Part shown: positions 10,101-18,502 of the stretch, piece after piece
Numbering within the stretch: position 1 is the first letter of the stretch
How the letters are laid out: each line of letters starts with the position of its first letter
NCBI GenBank assembly: GCA_019422525.1
Contig: JAHZDE010000004.1
Location: forward strand, 183,139-247,138
DNA from: Clostridiales bacterium
GTDB lineage: Bacteria; Bacillota; Clostridia; Oscillospirales; Acutalibacteraceae
Length of the DNA stretch: 64,000 bases
Direction: 5' to 3'
Notes under the pieces: generated by a model
The model's input: only the letters and a program-made list of their open reading frames with translations
What the model was told of the DNA's origin: nothing
Database searches by the model: none
Program-made: the position numbers and the translations under genes

Positions 10101-12246
10101 CCTGACCTCTCTAAACCTGTCTGGCTGCGAAAACCTGACTGCCATCCAGGACGGCGCGATTGCTGCGATTACCGGCCTGAAGTCCCTTGATATCTCCAAC
10201 TGCACCGCACTGGAAACCCTGTATCTCAACGACACTTCCAAAGATTTGACCATCACCATGGACGGAACCACCGCTGTAAAGACATTGTCTTTGACCGGTA
10301 CCATGATGACTACATTTGACATCAGCGCACTGACTGCTCTGACACATTTCTACGGAAACAACAGTGAATTGGAAACCCTGACCACCGCAGAAGCTTCCGC
10401 CTATGCAGCAGCAGTTGAATTTGATTTGAGCGGCAGCCGCTTTGATTTGACTGCCGGTACAGCAGAAGGCGACTTTGTCCGCGGATTTGCAGAAGGCGTT
10501 GCGGTTTATAACGGCCAGCGTCCGGCTATCTATTTCGCTGAAATCCCCGAAAGCATCAAAGCAACCCAGGAAAAGGGCGGCATCCTGCGCACCATGGATT
10601 ACTTTGAGGCTTACTATGAAAATGCCAAGACCGTTCGCGGTACCCTGATTGCAGCCATGACGGATCTGACATGGGTTGCCGAAGACTATGACCTGCAGGG
10701 CAAGGCAAGTGTTCCTGCCAAAGTGTATGCGGAAATTTATGACGAAGAAGGAAACCTGGTGAACCAGCCTGATACTTCGGATCTGCCGGAAGTGGATACG
10801 GAAACTAACGTATCCCTCAATGCAAGAATTCTGGGCGGAACCGGACAGAATTATGGCGAAGAGTACACCAAGATGTTTGACGGCTCTGTCGATACCAAGT
10901 GGTGCACCAATGGAACTACCGGTTGGGCAGCCTTTGCACTTGATCAAAGTGAAGAAATCGGCAAGTGGATTAGCTACCATGCACAGAGCATTGGCGAGCC
11001 CGCTTCTTACAACACCGGTGACTTCGAGCTGCAGGTTCTGAATACAGAAGCTGTCGGTATGACGGAAGAGGAATTCCTGGCTTCGGACAACGCAACCAAC
11101 TATGCGATTCTTTCCAGCGACAGCAACTGGATCACCATTGACCATGTCACCGATAATACCGCACAGACCGTCGAGCGCAATATTGAAGCCCCCATTGAAG
11201 CACAGGTATACCGCCTGAAAATCAATGCTTCCATCAATGGCACTCAGTATGCGGCCGTTCGATTCCATGAGCTGGAAATGTATCGTGCAGACCCCACTCC
11301 CAAGGACTATGAAGGCATTTTGAAGCTGGATAGCACCGGCACCTTTACTGTCAACTTCCTGAAGAATGCCAAGACACTGGCAACCATGGATGTCATCGTA
11401 ACAGAAGCGGTTGACAAGACCTTGCTGCAGAAAGCTTATGATTATGCTGCCAAACAGGATATCAGCCAGCTTATCGACACGGTAAAGGCCTTCTATGAGC
11501 AGGCTCTTACCGATGCAGAAACCGTTCTGAATAACCAAGATGCTACAAAGGAAGATGTCAACAACGCACTGGATCATCTGTTTGAAGCTGTCTGGCTGCT
11601 GGACTTTGTCAAGGGCGATAAGACCAATCTGGGAATGCTGATTGAGCGGGCTGAAGAGATGATGGAAAATGCTGACAAGTATGTGGATACCAACTGGCAG
11701 CAGCTGGTTGGCGCACTGGAAGCTGCGAAAGCCGTTTATGACGACGGCGATGCCATGGACGAGGACATCCAGCCCGTGGCAGAAGATCTGCTCAATGCCA
11801 TCCTGGCTCAGCGGTATAAGGCTAACAAGGCTAACCTGGAAGCACTGATTCAAAAGGCTTCCACCGTTGATGTGAGTTTGTATACCGCAGCGAGTGTGCA
11901 GGTATTCAAAGCTGCTCTTTACACGGCCAACCTCGTTCTGGATGATGAAACGCTGAGCGAAGATGATCAGAAGATCGTGGACGAAGCAGCACAGACTCTG
12001 AGCGACGCCATTGACGGCCTGGAGAAACTTTCGTCTAATGATGAACCCAACACCGGAGAAGAAAATCAGGACGAAAACAAGGGCGAAAATCAGAACCAGA
12101 ATGATAACACCAACACCTCCAGCAACCCGGACAAGGGGCCGGCCACTGGTGATACTGCCAATCCGACAGGTTGGCTGCTGTTGTCCATGGCTGCTGCCTT
12201 GGCACTGGTAGTGCTGCAGAGAAAAAAGAAAAGCGCTGTGAAGTGA
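7144..12246 (+). CDS. Cell-wall-anchored GH85 endo-beta-N-acetylglucosaminidase
   Basis: 1700 residues, start fixed by AAGGAGG at 7131. A signal peptide spans about residues 1-33. Residues ~50-400 match the GH85 barrel, with the FINQEE motif placing the family's catalytic Asn and Glu at N231 and E233. Fibronectin-like modules follow, then a leucine-rich stretch (~919-1099), a discoidin-like F5/8 C module (~1220-1383) and FIVAR-type helical repeats (~1430-1629). The C-terminus has a sortase-like GPATGD signal near 1667, a hydrophobic helix and a basic tail. GH85 enzymes cut the chitobiose core of N-glycans, so this protein probably frees glycans from host glycoproteins at the cell surface. The sorting motif departs from LPXTG at its first residue. 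The gene stands alone, with a divergent AraC regulator and its own terminator. Confidence 0.92.
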   Translation: MKGKRIRRFTALFLALVLGSSAFSGMSLPAAANTTDDNATSAQAESSSSYEPWAHGYRFVDILNFDPATDPYSNELKAYVPLQERNEAFAATQANPNLTTDAQLYVISSGDYRSTDVSEAPWNGNQSYDDFSFNAYKFWQYTDLIGAGGRPTSGIAVGTADKEYGTVALPTVSTINAAHKNGVKALGEYFVPRVPLYTEEWLYKDEDGNFPYAQKLIDIMNYYGFDGYFINQEETIDSSYVPLFREMLKWMRDQGCYIQWYDSITDSGYISYQNNFNSTNSNWVWNETNGRVTDSIFLNYWNTPSNMQSSADHALSLGLDPHEVVFYGVEGGQWRWSKDLDGLLDDSGNSILSFAIWGSHFYREQYGRDGNKRYDAAYQWQNEERERMYFTAPSEYVGDYSSVDRPDVEVTGTAFKGFSRYIAERSVINGTVFNTDFNNGHGMQYFENGQVSRDMEWTNVNLQDILPTWQWWVETTDDNLLNMDWDYGPKQQKMMSNGSMSSFDYQQIGAYNGGSSLAVYGAVQGSQFVNLYKTDLDVTADSSISFTYNKPSADDSSSMQLGLIFKDQPEEKVLLPIEESGKQTDGWKTAEFSLADYAGREIAAIGLEISASEKVDAYQVNLGGLKVSDGKDYTPDAPTGLALDRQFDSTNEIQLSWDINENYDEVQLYRIYAAYEDGSERFVGGAYTNNYYIETLENPEEVTALKLYAVGPDGSVSDAASVSMNTGKQVSNIKAASSDNQLTVTWTDSADEYQSVKAELSYWYSEKENPEAITVDKGAGEAVFDIPLEDGSKYVLTLTTINADGSENAPVNYFGELSDHYCGPFVGEFRHEGTSSTYILTTPTYDDWAVMDVEINGSTTEYRRIGGQSPTGIRIDKTGLQSAVVTLEDQDGNKSIPVTFMFIDGEPVGTGGEYTEEIIPDDELRTALQELLGPTFGDLTDYQGELDLSGRPIRDLTGLNLIAGLTGVDLSDTDIETLEKGMLPSGLTSLNLSGCENLTAIQDGAIAAITGLKSLDISNCTALETLYLNDTSKDLTITMDGTTAVKTLSLTGTMMTTFDISALTALTHFYGNNSELETLTTAEASAYAAAVEFDLSGSRFDLTAGTAEGDFVRGFAEGVAVYNGQRPAIYFAEIPESIKATQEKGGILRTMDYFEAYYENAKTVRGTLIAAMTDLTWVAEDYDLQGKASVPAKVYAEIYDEEGNLVNQPDTSDLPEVDTETNVSLNARILGGTGQNYGEEYTKMFDGSVDTKWCTNGTTGWAAFALDQSEEIGKWISYHAQSIGEPASYNTGDFELQVLNTEAVGMTEEEFLASDNATNYAILSSDSNWITIDHVTDNTAQTVERNIEAPIEAQVYRLKINASINGTQYAAVRFHELEMYRADPTPKDYEGILKLDSTGTFTVNFLKNAKTLATMDVIVTEAVDKTLLQKAYDYAAKQDISQLIDTVKAFYEQALTDAETVLNNQDATKEDVNNALDHLFEAVWLLDFVKGDKTNLGMLIERAEEMMENADKYVDTNWQQLVGALEAAKAVYDDGDAMDEDIQPVAEDLLNAILAQRYKANKANLEALIQKASTVDVSLYTAASVQVFKAALYTANLVLDDETLSEDDQKIVDEAAQTLSDAIDGLEKLSSNDEPNTGEENQDENKGENQNQNDNTNTSSNPDKGPATGDTANPTGWLLLSMAAALALVVLQRKKKSAVK

Positions 12247-12306
12247 TCTGTATGAAAACCACCCATCGGTTTTAGACGGTTTCATTTCTGACGGAAAAAC
12301 ACAAAA

Positions 12307-12350
12307 AAGCGGGCCCTGTCTGTAAACGCGGACAGGGCTTCCGCTTTTTT
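12307..12350. terminator. Intrinsic terminator after the GH85 gene
   Basis: AAGCGG plus GCCCTGTC pairs with GACAGGGC plus CCGCTT, ending in TTTTTT. The A-run on the other side lets it also end the minus-strand toxin/immunity array. Confidence 0.85.
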
Positions 12351-12380
12351 GCAATGTCAGAGGACAAAACAGCCAACCGC

Positions 12381-12867
12381 TTACACACTATTTTGTAATC
12401 GGCCGACTATTTTCATAAATCTTTCATTCCCAACACCGGATAGAGGGCGCTCAAATCGTTCTCTGTCAATACAAAACATTTCTCGAATCATCTCAACGCT
12501 TTCAATATTTTGGTTGTGAGTAATCCCTTTTGAAATGAGCCTATGGTATGGCCTTTTTTGATGAAAACAGAGGATGTACCGGGTCCATATAACAACTATA
12601 CTTGCAAAGCTGAGACAAGGAACAATCCGCGCCATTCACCTGAATCGTCGTAGGGGGGAATATCATACAGTTTTTGGTATCGTATGGATACATGGATATT
12701 AAATAACTGATTGCCCATACGCCAGAGTCAATTTCACCCTCTAACTGATTGATCCCCTTTGAGAATTCATAAGTATTAAAATCATTGAGCATGTCACACG
12801 TGGCATAAAAACAGGATTTGCAATGGATGTATCCACTGGTTTGAATTTTGATTGTTTGAACTGACAT
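12381..12867 (-). pseudogene. Frameshifted ABC-ATPase-like immunity gene remnant
   Basis: Two minus-strand frames form one protein. The first (ATG at 12867) contains INQLEGEIDSGVWAISYL and ends at HPLFSSKKAIP. A frame change near 12545-12555 continues it as YHRLISKGIT and then RFERPLSGVGNERF. As I remember it, the LEGEIDSG and LSGVGNERF segments belong to a small ABC-ATPase-like family found beside Rhs/WapA loci in Firmicutes. The C-terminus is also cut short, ending in the terminator region. It is the last element of the array in the direction of transcription and is probably non-functional. Confidence 0.6.
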
Positions 12868-12969
12868 GGCCTCACCCCACAATATGCCAAACAGTAGGTG
12901 ATTCTCTAATAATTCGATATATATCCCGGACCGAACCAGTTGTCTGAACTTTGTTCCGTTCCTGCCGCG

Positions 12970-13350
12970 TTAGCAATCATTCCAAAAATAGATGAGTATT
13001 TTTTTCCAAACTATATTCCCTGTACTCTCAGCCATTGACAAGCTGATTTTGTATGCAGTTTCCAGCTGCTCTACGGACATTCTTTTTAATCTTTCATAAA
13101 TCAGCTCCGCACCAGGCTAATTCATATCTTGCAGCCATTCAAACATGGGGAGTAAATAGAAATCAAGCTCCTGATCCCCTTTGCTGACCAATACTTTCGC
13201 GCAGTTTTCCCAAATGGATTTGCTCTCTATTGGCTGAAACAATACTGACAGATGTTTTATTTTTTTAGCTTCTTGAATCCCTTGTCTCTGAATTTCTTCG
13301 TTATTGTTCCAAGACAACATATCAAAGATTTGATCAATTCCCATAGCCAT
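12970..13350 (-). pseudogene. DUF5071-like immunity gene with nonsense codon
   Basis: The first 77 residues (FDMLSWNNNEEIQRQGIQEA to FEWLQDMN) are intact. A TAG then replaces the tryptophan of the WLQDMNWPGA motif seen in the paralogs at 14417-14896 and 16663-17049. The same frame continues after the stop (PGAELIYERLKRMSVEQLE) to a natural stop at 12970. So this was a full-length member of the family, disabled by a single base change. The family assignment to DUF5071 is from memory of its LLEWLQDxNWPGA pattern; its role here as an orphan immunity gene is inferred from context. Confidence 0.7.
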
Positions 13351-13407
13351 GCTTCATCGCCCTTTCCCACAAGGCTTTTCTGGATTTTCAGAGGGCTATC
13401 CCCCTCT

Positions 13408-13848
13408 TTATTCCTCCACCCATGCTTTGATCAGATTAGCATTATTCCCATTAACAGCAACCGAAAGACTTCCTCCTACCCAATATATTCCGTCTGCTCT
13501 ATCACGTTGGGCAATGGAATAATCGAAACGCCAGATGTTGTCTTTGGTAGAATGTATCACGGCATGTAATACATAATCGGTGTATTGCTTGTCTTCCCAA
13601 AAATTCTCAAGAATCCCTTTGCCAACCGCCAGGGCCTCTTCTTTAGTAGAAATCGCTTTGATCGAAGATGGGATCTCAACTTTCTTCTCATCAACAGGAA
13701 ATTCGATTTTTTCCCATTCTATCCCTGACCATTCCCTTTCCATAAATTCTGGTTCTTTCATTCTGCTCCCTGTTTCGTTATTGGTACAAGCTGAAAAACA
13801 CATGAGACTTAAGATTATTGTCATTATCAAAGAAAGTATTTTTTTCAT
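13408..13848 (-). CDS. Predicted lipoprotein, orphan immunity-like
   Basis: 146 residues with a lipoprotein signal peptide ending in LMCFSAC (lipidated Cys near 21). The mature part has STKEEALAVGKGILENFW near residue 88 and ends with GGSLSVAVNGNNANLIKAW, a layout that resembles NTF2-fold immunity proteins. A surface lipoprotein in an immunity cluster suggests neutralisation of a toxin that acts outside, or passes through, the membrane. No matching toxin tip remains beside it. It is 2 nt from the next upstream gene, so they are probably co-transcribed. Confidence 0.55.
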   Translation of the reverse strand: MKKILSLIMTIILSLMCFSACTNNETGSRMKEPEFMEREWSGIEWEKIEFPVDEKKVEIPSSIKAISTKEEALAVGKGILENFWEDKQYTDYVLHAVIHSTKDNIWRFDYSIAQRDRADGIYWVGGSLSVAVNGNNANLIKAWVEE

Positions 13849-13850
13849 TC

Positions 13851-14330
13851 CTACTCCTTTTCCATGTTATACACCTTGTCCGCTTCTGTCCATTCAATTG
13901 TAAAGACCATTGCATCAAAGGAATTTCCAATGGGCGATTTACAGCGATATTTTACGAGATGATTGTTTATAATCTCCTTTTTCATGGCGAAGCTTGGATC
14001 TCCAGTAGACGATGCTTGGCGTTTATACAAGTTTTGTTTTTCATCGAAATAGTCACATCCATACTCTACTGACAACAGGCCTAATGCAGATAGATATTTT
14101 ACTTCAGACATTTGATGTTGCTCTAACTCAAATCCCAACATCTTAACCGGTTTTCCAAGACTTACATTTCCTCTTACATCTCTTAGTTCAAAATCAGCAA
14201 TAATTTTTCCTTTTCCGGCAGGAACGCCTATAATCGGAATGATTCTATCATTGTATACAGTAGACTCTAATTTTACTATTGTTACGAACTTTCTGCAGCA
14301 GCATCTCTCTATATCGTATTTCATATTCAT
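13851..14330 (-). CDS. Uncharacterised protein in orphan-immunity cluster
   Basis: 159 residues with no signal peptide or membrane helix. It is rich in beta-type sequence, including KGKIIADFELRDVRGNVSLG near residue 40, and has CCC near the N-terminus. I do not recognise the family. It lies directly upstream of the lipoprotein gene and downstream of a DUF5071-like gene, on the same strand and with similar AT-rich composition. Its only supportable description is a cytoplasmic candidate immunity protein. The start has no strong ribosome site, so it could begin at the second Met. Confidence 0.5.
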   Translation of the reverse strand: MNMKYDIERCCCRKFVTIVKLESTVYNDRIIPIIGVPAGKGKIIADFELRDVRGNVSLGKPVKMLGFELEQHQMSEVKYLSALGLLSVEYGCDYFDEKQNLYKRQASSTGDPSFAMKKEIINNHLVKYRCKSPIGNSFDAMVFTIEWTEADKVYNMEKE

Positions 14331-14416
14331 AATTATTCAAGATATTCCCTCTCTATCATAGACGGCAAAACATTGCAAAAACAGGCAGCAAAATTCTTTT
14401 GATACATTTCACAAAG

Positions 14417-14896
14417 TCATTCCTCATACCACCATCCCCAATTATGATAGTGTTTTTGCATGATCTCTAAAGTTTTGTTTGGCAACAATTGCTTTAGCTC
14501 CTGATTATCCAACAGTTCGGACAGGTAATCAAGCCATCTAAGCCCTTCCTCATTATGGAAGGAAATAGCATGTTCAGTCACTTTTATAAAGGAATTTTTT
14601 AATTTCTGGCCGGAAAAAGCCGTTAATCGCTCTAAAATGGTAAGAGCCCCTGGCCAATTTAAATCCTGTAGCCACTCCAAAAGTAAAGGTAAATATTTCT
14701 CAAGCCTATCATCCGACAACTCTGATAACGCTTTTGCGCAGTTATCCCAAATGGATTGACTTCCTTCATATAAAGGCAGAATCAGCGGGGATAAATCCGA
14801 CATCTCTTTTGCCAGTTTAATTCCCTCCAATTGTACGTCTTCAGGAGTATCCCAGCATAACATTTGATAGATTTTATTGATATCACTTTCGCACAC
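14417..14896 (-). CDS. DUF5071-like orphan immunity protein
   Basis: 159 residues from a GTG at 14896 with GGAG upstream. The first ~85 residues match the paralogs at 12970 and 16663: SIWDNCAKALSEL, then LPLLLEWLQDLNWPGALTILERL. It has a longer helical C-terminus than the 128-residue paralog. It is entirely helical in appearance, like HEAT-type immunity proteins. Three family members within 4.1 kb, one broken, suggest repeated capture or duplication. No toxin partner is adjacent. Confidence 0.65.
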   Translation of the reverse strand: MCESDINKIYQMLCWDTPEDVQLEGIKLAKEMSDLSPLILPLYEGSQSIWDNCAKALSELSDDRLEKYLPLLLEWLQDLNWPGALTILERLTAFSGQKLKNSFIKVTEHAISFHNEEGLRWLDYLSELLDNQELKQLLPNKTLEIMQKHYHNWGWWYEE

Positions 14897-14922
14897 TACG
14901 GTATCTCCATAAAAATGAAACC

Positions 14923-15050
14923 CTACATCATGATAGTTTTACACGCAATTTTCAGCTTCTCTCCAGAAGTAAAGGCATTTATAGTTTCTATATACTTATC
15001 TCGGCCGTTTAACGAACTATACTCATAATCATTTTTTGTCTCTCTTCAAA
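14923..15050 (-). pseudogene. 3' fragment of the immunity family found at 28892-29287
   Basis: The reverse strand encodes NDYEYSSLNGRDKYIETI and AFTSGE, then shifts frame to LKIACKTIMM and a stop at 14923. This matches the end of the intact protein at 28892-29287 (NDYPFCPLNDREKYIETI, TFTSGDQLIVACESIII). The 5' part is missing and one frameshift is present, so it is a dead remnant. It links the immunity-only region to the toxin-tip region by descent. Confidence 0.7.
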
Positions 15051-15125
15051 TAACCTAAAAAGAGAGGTATCTTCTTTTCGAAACTGTAATACGCATATGT
15101 TTAAGGGTATCTTCCAAATTTATCC

Positions 15126-15509
15126 CTAACAAGTGCATTCATCATATAACTCTATTTTTTTACAAATAATACTGAAAGACCATGTATTGATGAGTAAGAC
15201 TTTCAATTCATAAAAATCCCCGTCAAGACTTTTTTCCGAATCGTATGAATTAGGTCCATACATCTGCTGGGTTAATGTAAGCATACTATTTTTGATAGGC
15301 GCTTTTTGAATGAAAATATTTTCAATGATATTCTCATCCCATGTCATGATACTGGTCATACCTATACACTGACTGCATTTAATAATAATATATTTGGAAG
15401 AAACATCATGATAAACTTTCAGCTTCATTTCATCGAAGGTTATCTCAACTTTTTCTAATACGCTGTCACCCCAAAAAATCTCATTATCATTCAATATCAC
15501 TTTTACCAC
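15126..15509 (-). CDS. Orphan immunity-like protein (family of 24609 and 28892)
   Basis: 127 residues; the GTG at 15500 (MILND) fits the AGGTGG site better than the GTG at 15509. The protein is beta-rich, with DEMKLKVYHDVSSKYIIIKC near residue 25 and a KIELY-type ending. Overall plan and length agree with the proteins at 24609-25013 and 28892-29287, each of which lies just after a toxin-tip cassette. That supports an immunity role, although identity between them is low by eye. The pseudogene fragment immediately downstream belongs to the same family. Confidence 0.5.
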   Translation of the reverse strand: MVKVILNDNEIFWGDSVLEKVEITFDEMKLKVYHDVSSKYIIIKCSQCIGMTSIMTWDENIIENIFIQKAPIKNSMLTLTQQMYGPNSYDSEKSLDGDFYELKVLLINTWSFSIICKKIELYDECTC

Positions 15510-15538
15510 CTCGTTTATAGGGACAATACTTTGCCTGT

Positions 15539-15847
15539 TCAGAAGAATTCTTCATCCAATATATCCCCTGCATACATGCTACGTTCTTTTCGCACCTTTT
15601 CTCTGAACAACGCGATATCTTCTTTTGTATATCCTATTTGCTCCAAAAGCGAAGAAACATTCCTGCATTGGTAAACGGTATCCATGGCTTTTTTATACTG
15701 TAAATAAACCCAAAATCGATTTAACGTAGTGATAGCAGAATATTGTGGATCAACATCGTCATCATCTAACACTAAATCTAAAAGTTCAACTGTGTCTGAG
15801 AAAAAGAAATCACTTATGTATTCCATATACTCATTTACGTTCATCAT
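15539..15847 (-). CDS. Small acidic protein, orphan immunity-like
   Basis: 102 residues, strongly acidic (LLDLVLDDDDVDP near residue 22), predicted helical and cytoplasmic. The pattern FWVYLQYKKAMDTVYQC followed by GYTKEDIALFREKV resembles small helical immunity proteins. I do not recognise a named family. Acidic immunity proteins often cover the basic active site of a nuclease toxin, but that is inference only. It lies 29 nt upstream of the gene at 15126-15509 in the same orientation. Confidence 0.45.
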   Translation of the reverse strand: MMNVNEYMEYISDFFFSDTVELLDLVLDDDDVDPQYSAITTLNRFWVYLQYKKAMDTVYQCRNVSSLLEQIGYTKEDIALFREKVRKERSMYAGDILDEEFF

Positions 15848-15944
15848 TGTAAGCCTCTGTCCCTATCGTTTTTTCTGAATGGCAGCCATTTCAAATAAAT
15901 TTCTGAGCTTTTGTATGAAACCCATCATATACATCAGATATAAT

Positions 15945-16060
15945 CTATATTCTCAATCTGGGCATCATGAATGTAGCTTCATACAAATACTGCTTGAAAG
16001 CTTCCATATGGAATTTGTCAAACTTCGGCATGCTGAATACTTCCTGCACGAAATCATACT
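15945..16060 (-). pseudogene. Fragment of an unidentified toxin or immunity gene
   Basis: An open stretch of about 37 codons (YDFVQEVFSMPKFDKFHMEA, then KQYLYEATFMMPRLRI and a stop at 15945) has no start and no intact neighbour frame. It looks like the C-terminal end of a longer protein. I cannot assign it. It fills the gap between 15847 and 16111. Confidence 0.35.
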
Positions 16061-16110
16061 CTCACCGGGCTGTAAACCACATAAAATATGATTCCTTCAA
16101 CTATTTTCCC

Positions 16111-16575
16111 TTAGGAAAGTCCCTGCTCGTCCTCCTTGATTTTTTCAGCGGAAAGGAGCATTTTCGTTCGCTTTGAATAGGTAATCCTGTAATGTTTACC
16201 CTCCCGCAAGTCATATCTTTTGATATCGGATGACCAGGATTCAACAGCAATGTGTTTTTGGTCTGCTTCAAAGCAAACGTTCCAAGTAGCTTCCTTCGGG
16301 TTATTGAACTTGTGTATGAGAGTCGCTTCATAAGTGATATCATCACGTAAAATCAAGTCCAATGACAAATAGCCTGTATAGAGTATCGTTACGAATAAAG
16401 CGCAAAGTAAAATGATGGATAACTTTTTTCGTCGGTTGTATTCGTTCAAGTACCTTTTCTTCTTCCTTTTGTTTTGAATTTTTCTGTTTTTTCGATGTAT
16501 ACACAATAGCATAATGATAATGATAATAACCAAAATCGTGTATGGATAAATAACTCTATACCAAACTAACGACAT
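16111..16575 (-). CDS. Membrane-anchored immunity-like protein (paralog of 33892)
   Basis: 154 residues. Two N-terminal hydrophobic segments (~8-25 and ~52-72) flank a very basic loop (KNRKIQNKRKKKRYLNEYNR), and a C-terminal soluble domain ends near LLSAEKIKEDEQ. It is closely related to the protein at 33892-34368, with near-identical DNA around the 3' end, so one arose by recent duplication or exchange. The copy here has no toxin tip beside it; the copy at 33892 lies within the tip array. Membrane immunity proteins usually guard against pore-forming or translocating toxins. Confidence 0.6.
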   Translation of the reverse strand: MSLVWYRVIYPYTILVIIIIIMLLCIHRKNRKIQNKRKKKRYLNEYNRRKKLSIILLCALFVTILYTGYLSLDLILRDDITYEATLIHKFNNPKEATWNVCFEADQKHIAVESWSSDIKRYDLREGKHYRITYSKRTKMLLSAEKIKEDEQGLS

Positions 16576-16662
16576 CTACATCACCTTTTGGAAATTCATA
16601 AAAATATTCCACCTGTTCTCATAAAAAATCAGAGCGCATTTCCTTTACTCGAGAATTTTTTA

Positions 16663-17049
16663 TCATTCCGATTTTTTTAACATTTTCAAATTACTCTCCC
16701 ATACATCATCTTCTAATGCTTTTGCATATTTTAGACTACTGTTATATAAATACTCAAATAGCGAATCACCTGTCATCTTTTTTAGTCTGTCAAGTATACA
16801 AAAGGCTCCCGGCCAGTTCATATCCTGCAACCACTCCATTAGTTCAATGAGATAGGGAGCTAATTCTTCATTTGTTCTTTCGGAAAGAATTTTCGCGCAA
16901 TTATCCCAAACATTTTTCCCATAGGGGCTTCCCGGCTGCAAAAAAGCATTGATACATTTTACATCCCTCGCTAACCTGATTCCCAGTGCTTGTTCTTCTA
17001 TGCTGTTATTCCAGTCTATCAATTCCATAATATAATCAATATTTACCAT
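16663..17049 (-). CDS. DUF5071-like orphan immunity protein
   Basis: 128 residues with the family signatures NVWDNCAKILSER and LIELMEWLQDMNWPGAF. It is the shortest intact member of the three in this cluster and is wholly helical. It lies just downstream of a decayed Rhs homology block (17092-17170), the only trace of a toxin cassette in the 12.4-19.6 kb region. The immunity role is inferred from that position. Confidence 0.65.
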   Translation of the reverse strand: MVNIDYIMELIDWNNSIEEQALGIRLARDVKCINAFLQPGSPYGKNVWDNCAKILSERTNEELAPYLIELMEWLQDMNWPGAFCILDRLKKMTGDSLFEYLYNSSLKYAKALEDDVWESNLKMLKKSE

Positions 17050-17091
17050 TTCACTAACCCCCTATTTCAAAACTGAATTTGGAGATAGTCC

Positions 17092-17170
17092 CGCCTTTTT
17101 CCGTCCTGTATGGAGACTCCTATTGCCTCAACTATCGTAGATATACCGCGACGCAGAGTGCCGTTGATAA
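17092..17170 (-). repeat. Degenerate Rhs homology-block remnant
   Basis: The stretch around TTTCCGTCCTGTATGGAGA and TAGATATACCGCG matches the part of the array's homology block encoding the Rhs RYIYDSWGNT segment, with several substitutions and losses. It is the most decayed and most distal block recognised. Confidence 0.7.
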
Positions 17171-17177
17171 GATACGG

Positions 17178-17696
17178 TTATCGTATTTCTTTGACACTCT
17201 TCTTACTTAACATAGCCTTCAAAAACTCAATATTAACAGTATGGATATCCAGTGAAATTTTTTTCCTTTTGGTTTTTATCACAACAGCATTTCCAGTACA
17301 TTTGTAGCTAATGCAATCACAATAATAGATTTTCTGAGTTTTTACAAGAAAATCCCTATATACAAAATAATCTTCATCTTTGAAAATCTCAATTTTAAAA
17401 AATAAAGCTTCCAAAATGATATAAAATCCACCTATTATAAATAAACTAAACAAAATCCATACCCACCAAGCTTCTGTACCATTGGGGAAGAAAAACATAA
17501 TGAAACCGAAAGTTGAAAAGACCGCAACGACCAGAAATCCAACCCACAAATATACTTTTGCCAGGTGAATCACAACATGTTCGCTTGTGAGATTTTTTAT
17601 GAGTTCTTCACCATTACGCTTGTCAATCCTGGAAAACAGAAACCAAATTACAATTGCTATTAATATAGGAGTTATGATACGAACCATAATTTGCAT
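17178..17696 (-). CDS. Membrane immunity-like protein, expanded family
   Basis: 172 residues when begun at the Met (17696) that aligns with the starts of the paralogs at 26489-27007 and 32488-33006; a longer frame reaches 17843. It has an N-terminal transmembrane helix, then EHVVIHLAKVYLWVGFL, a second and third hydrophobic segment around FFFPNGTEAWWVW, and a soluble tail with KTQKIYYCDCISYKC ending KSVKEIR. Further relatives lie at 23543, 36781 and 38314. The others sit directly after tips or tip remnants of one toxin type. This copy has lost its toxin, so it is an orphan immunity gene. Confidence 0.65.
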   Translation of the reverse strand: MQIMVRIITPILIAIVIWFLFSRIDKRNGEELIKNLTSEHVVIHLAKVYLWVGFLVVAVFSTFGFIMFFFPNGTEAWWVWILFSLFIIGGFYIILEALFFKIEIFKDEDYFVYRDFLVKTQKIYYCDCISYKCTGNAVVIKTKRKKISLDIHTVNIEFLKAMLSKKSVKEIR

Positions 17697-17839
17697 GGTA
17701 TTCACCATCCTTTTTATTTCATCTTCTTTCATGTTTCCTGATAGCTGAAAAGAGAACCATGTACTTGCAAAACAGAATGGCCGGAGCAGTCCCATATTTA
17801 ACTCATACTCATATCGCGGTAAATGCGAGAGGTACAGAA

Positions 17840-18451
17840 TCATTCATTATCAAATTTAATGGTCTTCCCATCGACAGTTAAAACATATTGACTATCAAAA
17901 CGACTTATATATGCGTAGTATGTATAAAATGTCTCATGCAGCGCGCTATTTACCTCACTCAAATTTTGAAATTCAGAACCACAATTATCAGTTATTTTTA
18001 ACGCTCCTGGATTTGTGTTTAATATTGAAATATAGTAATCATCGGAATCTTTATATTGATATACATCAATAGCGACTCCGTCAGATATTGTTTGAGAAAT
18101 TCTCTTTGTGTTTACTCCCATTCCCAATTTCCAACCTTCATCTGATTTCGGAATGATCGTATAAAAATCTGTATTATCATTGGAACCGACTACAAAGTCT
18201 GTTTGTTTTCCGCTAATAATCAGTTTTACATATCCAAGATGGTTATATTGATAAGATGATTGAGGCGATGAAAATGTCATAAATGCATTTTCAATTGGAA
18301 GCAGGGCTGAAATCGTAATTAGTATTATTGTCATAAAAAAAGCAATAATTGACCACTGTTTTTTATGAACAGCATGCGATTTTCTTATCAATAGAATGGA
18401 TACCACAAAAATTAAACTCCAAAAAGCCAATCTAAATATTACAAAAAACAT
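17840..18451 (-). CDS. Membrane-anchored uncharacterised immunity-like protein
   Basis: 203 residues with two N-terminal membrane helices (~5-22 and ~34-52) and an extracytoplasmic-type beta-rich domain of about 145 residues. That domain includes HLGYVKLIISGKQTDFVVGS and ends with YVLTVDGKTIKFDNE. I do not recognise the family. Its topology fits a protein that intercepts a toxin at the outer face of the membrane. It precedes the gene at 17178 on the same strand with a small overlap of the longer frame there. Confidence 0.5.
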   Translation of the reverse strand: MFFVIFRLAFWSLIFVVSILLIRKSHAVHKKQWSIIAFFMTIILITISALLPIENAFMTFSSPQSSYQYNHLGYVKLIISGKQTDFVVGSNDNTDFYTIIPKSDEGWKLGMGVNTKRISQTISDGVAIDVYQYKDSDDYYISILNTNPGALKITDNCGSEFQNLSEVNSALHETFYTYYAYISRFDSQYVLTVDGKTIKFDNE

Positions 18452-18502
18452 ATTTTACTCCTTATGCAAGTTTATTTTCATCGATAAATCATGCTATTTT
18501 GT

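Noticed and set aside
10111..12354. 747-codon minus-strand frame opposite the GH85 gene
   Set aside because: It is a shadow of a strongly coding plus-strand gene: no ribosome site, no recognisable domain, and the plus frame has a signal peptide, catalytic motif and sorting signal.
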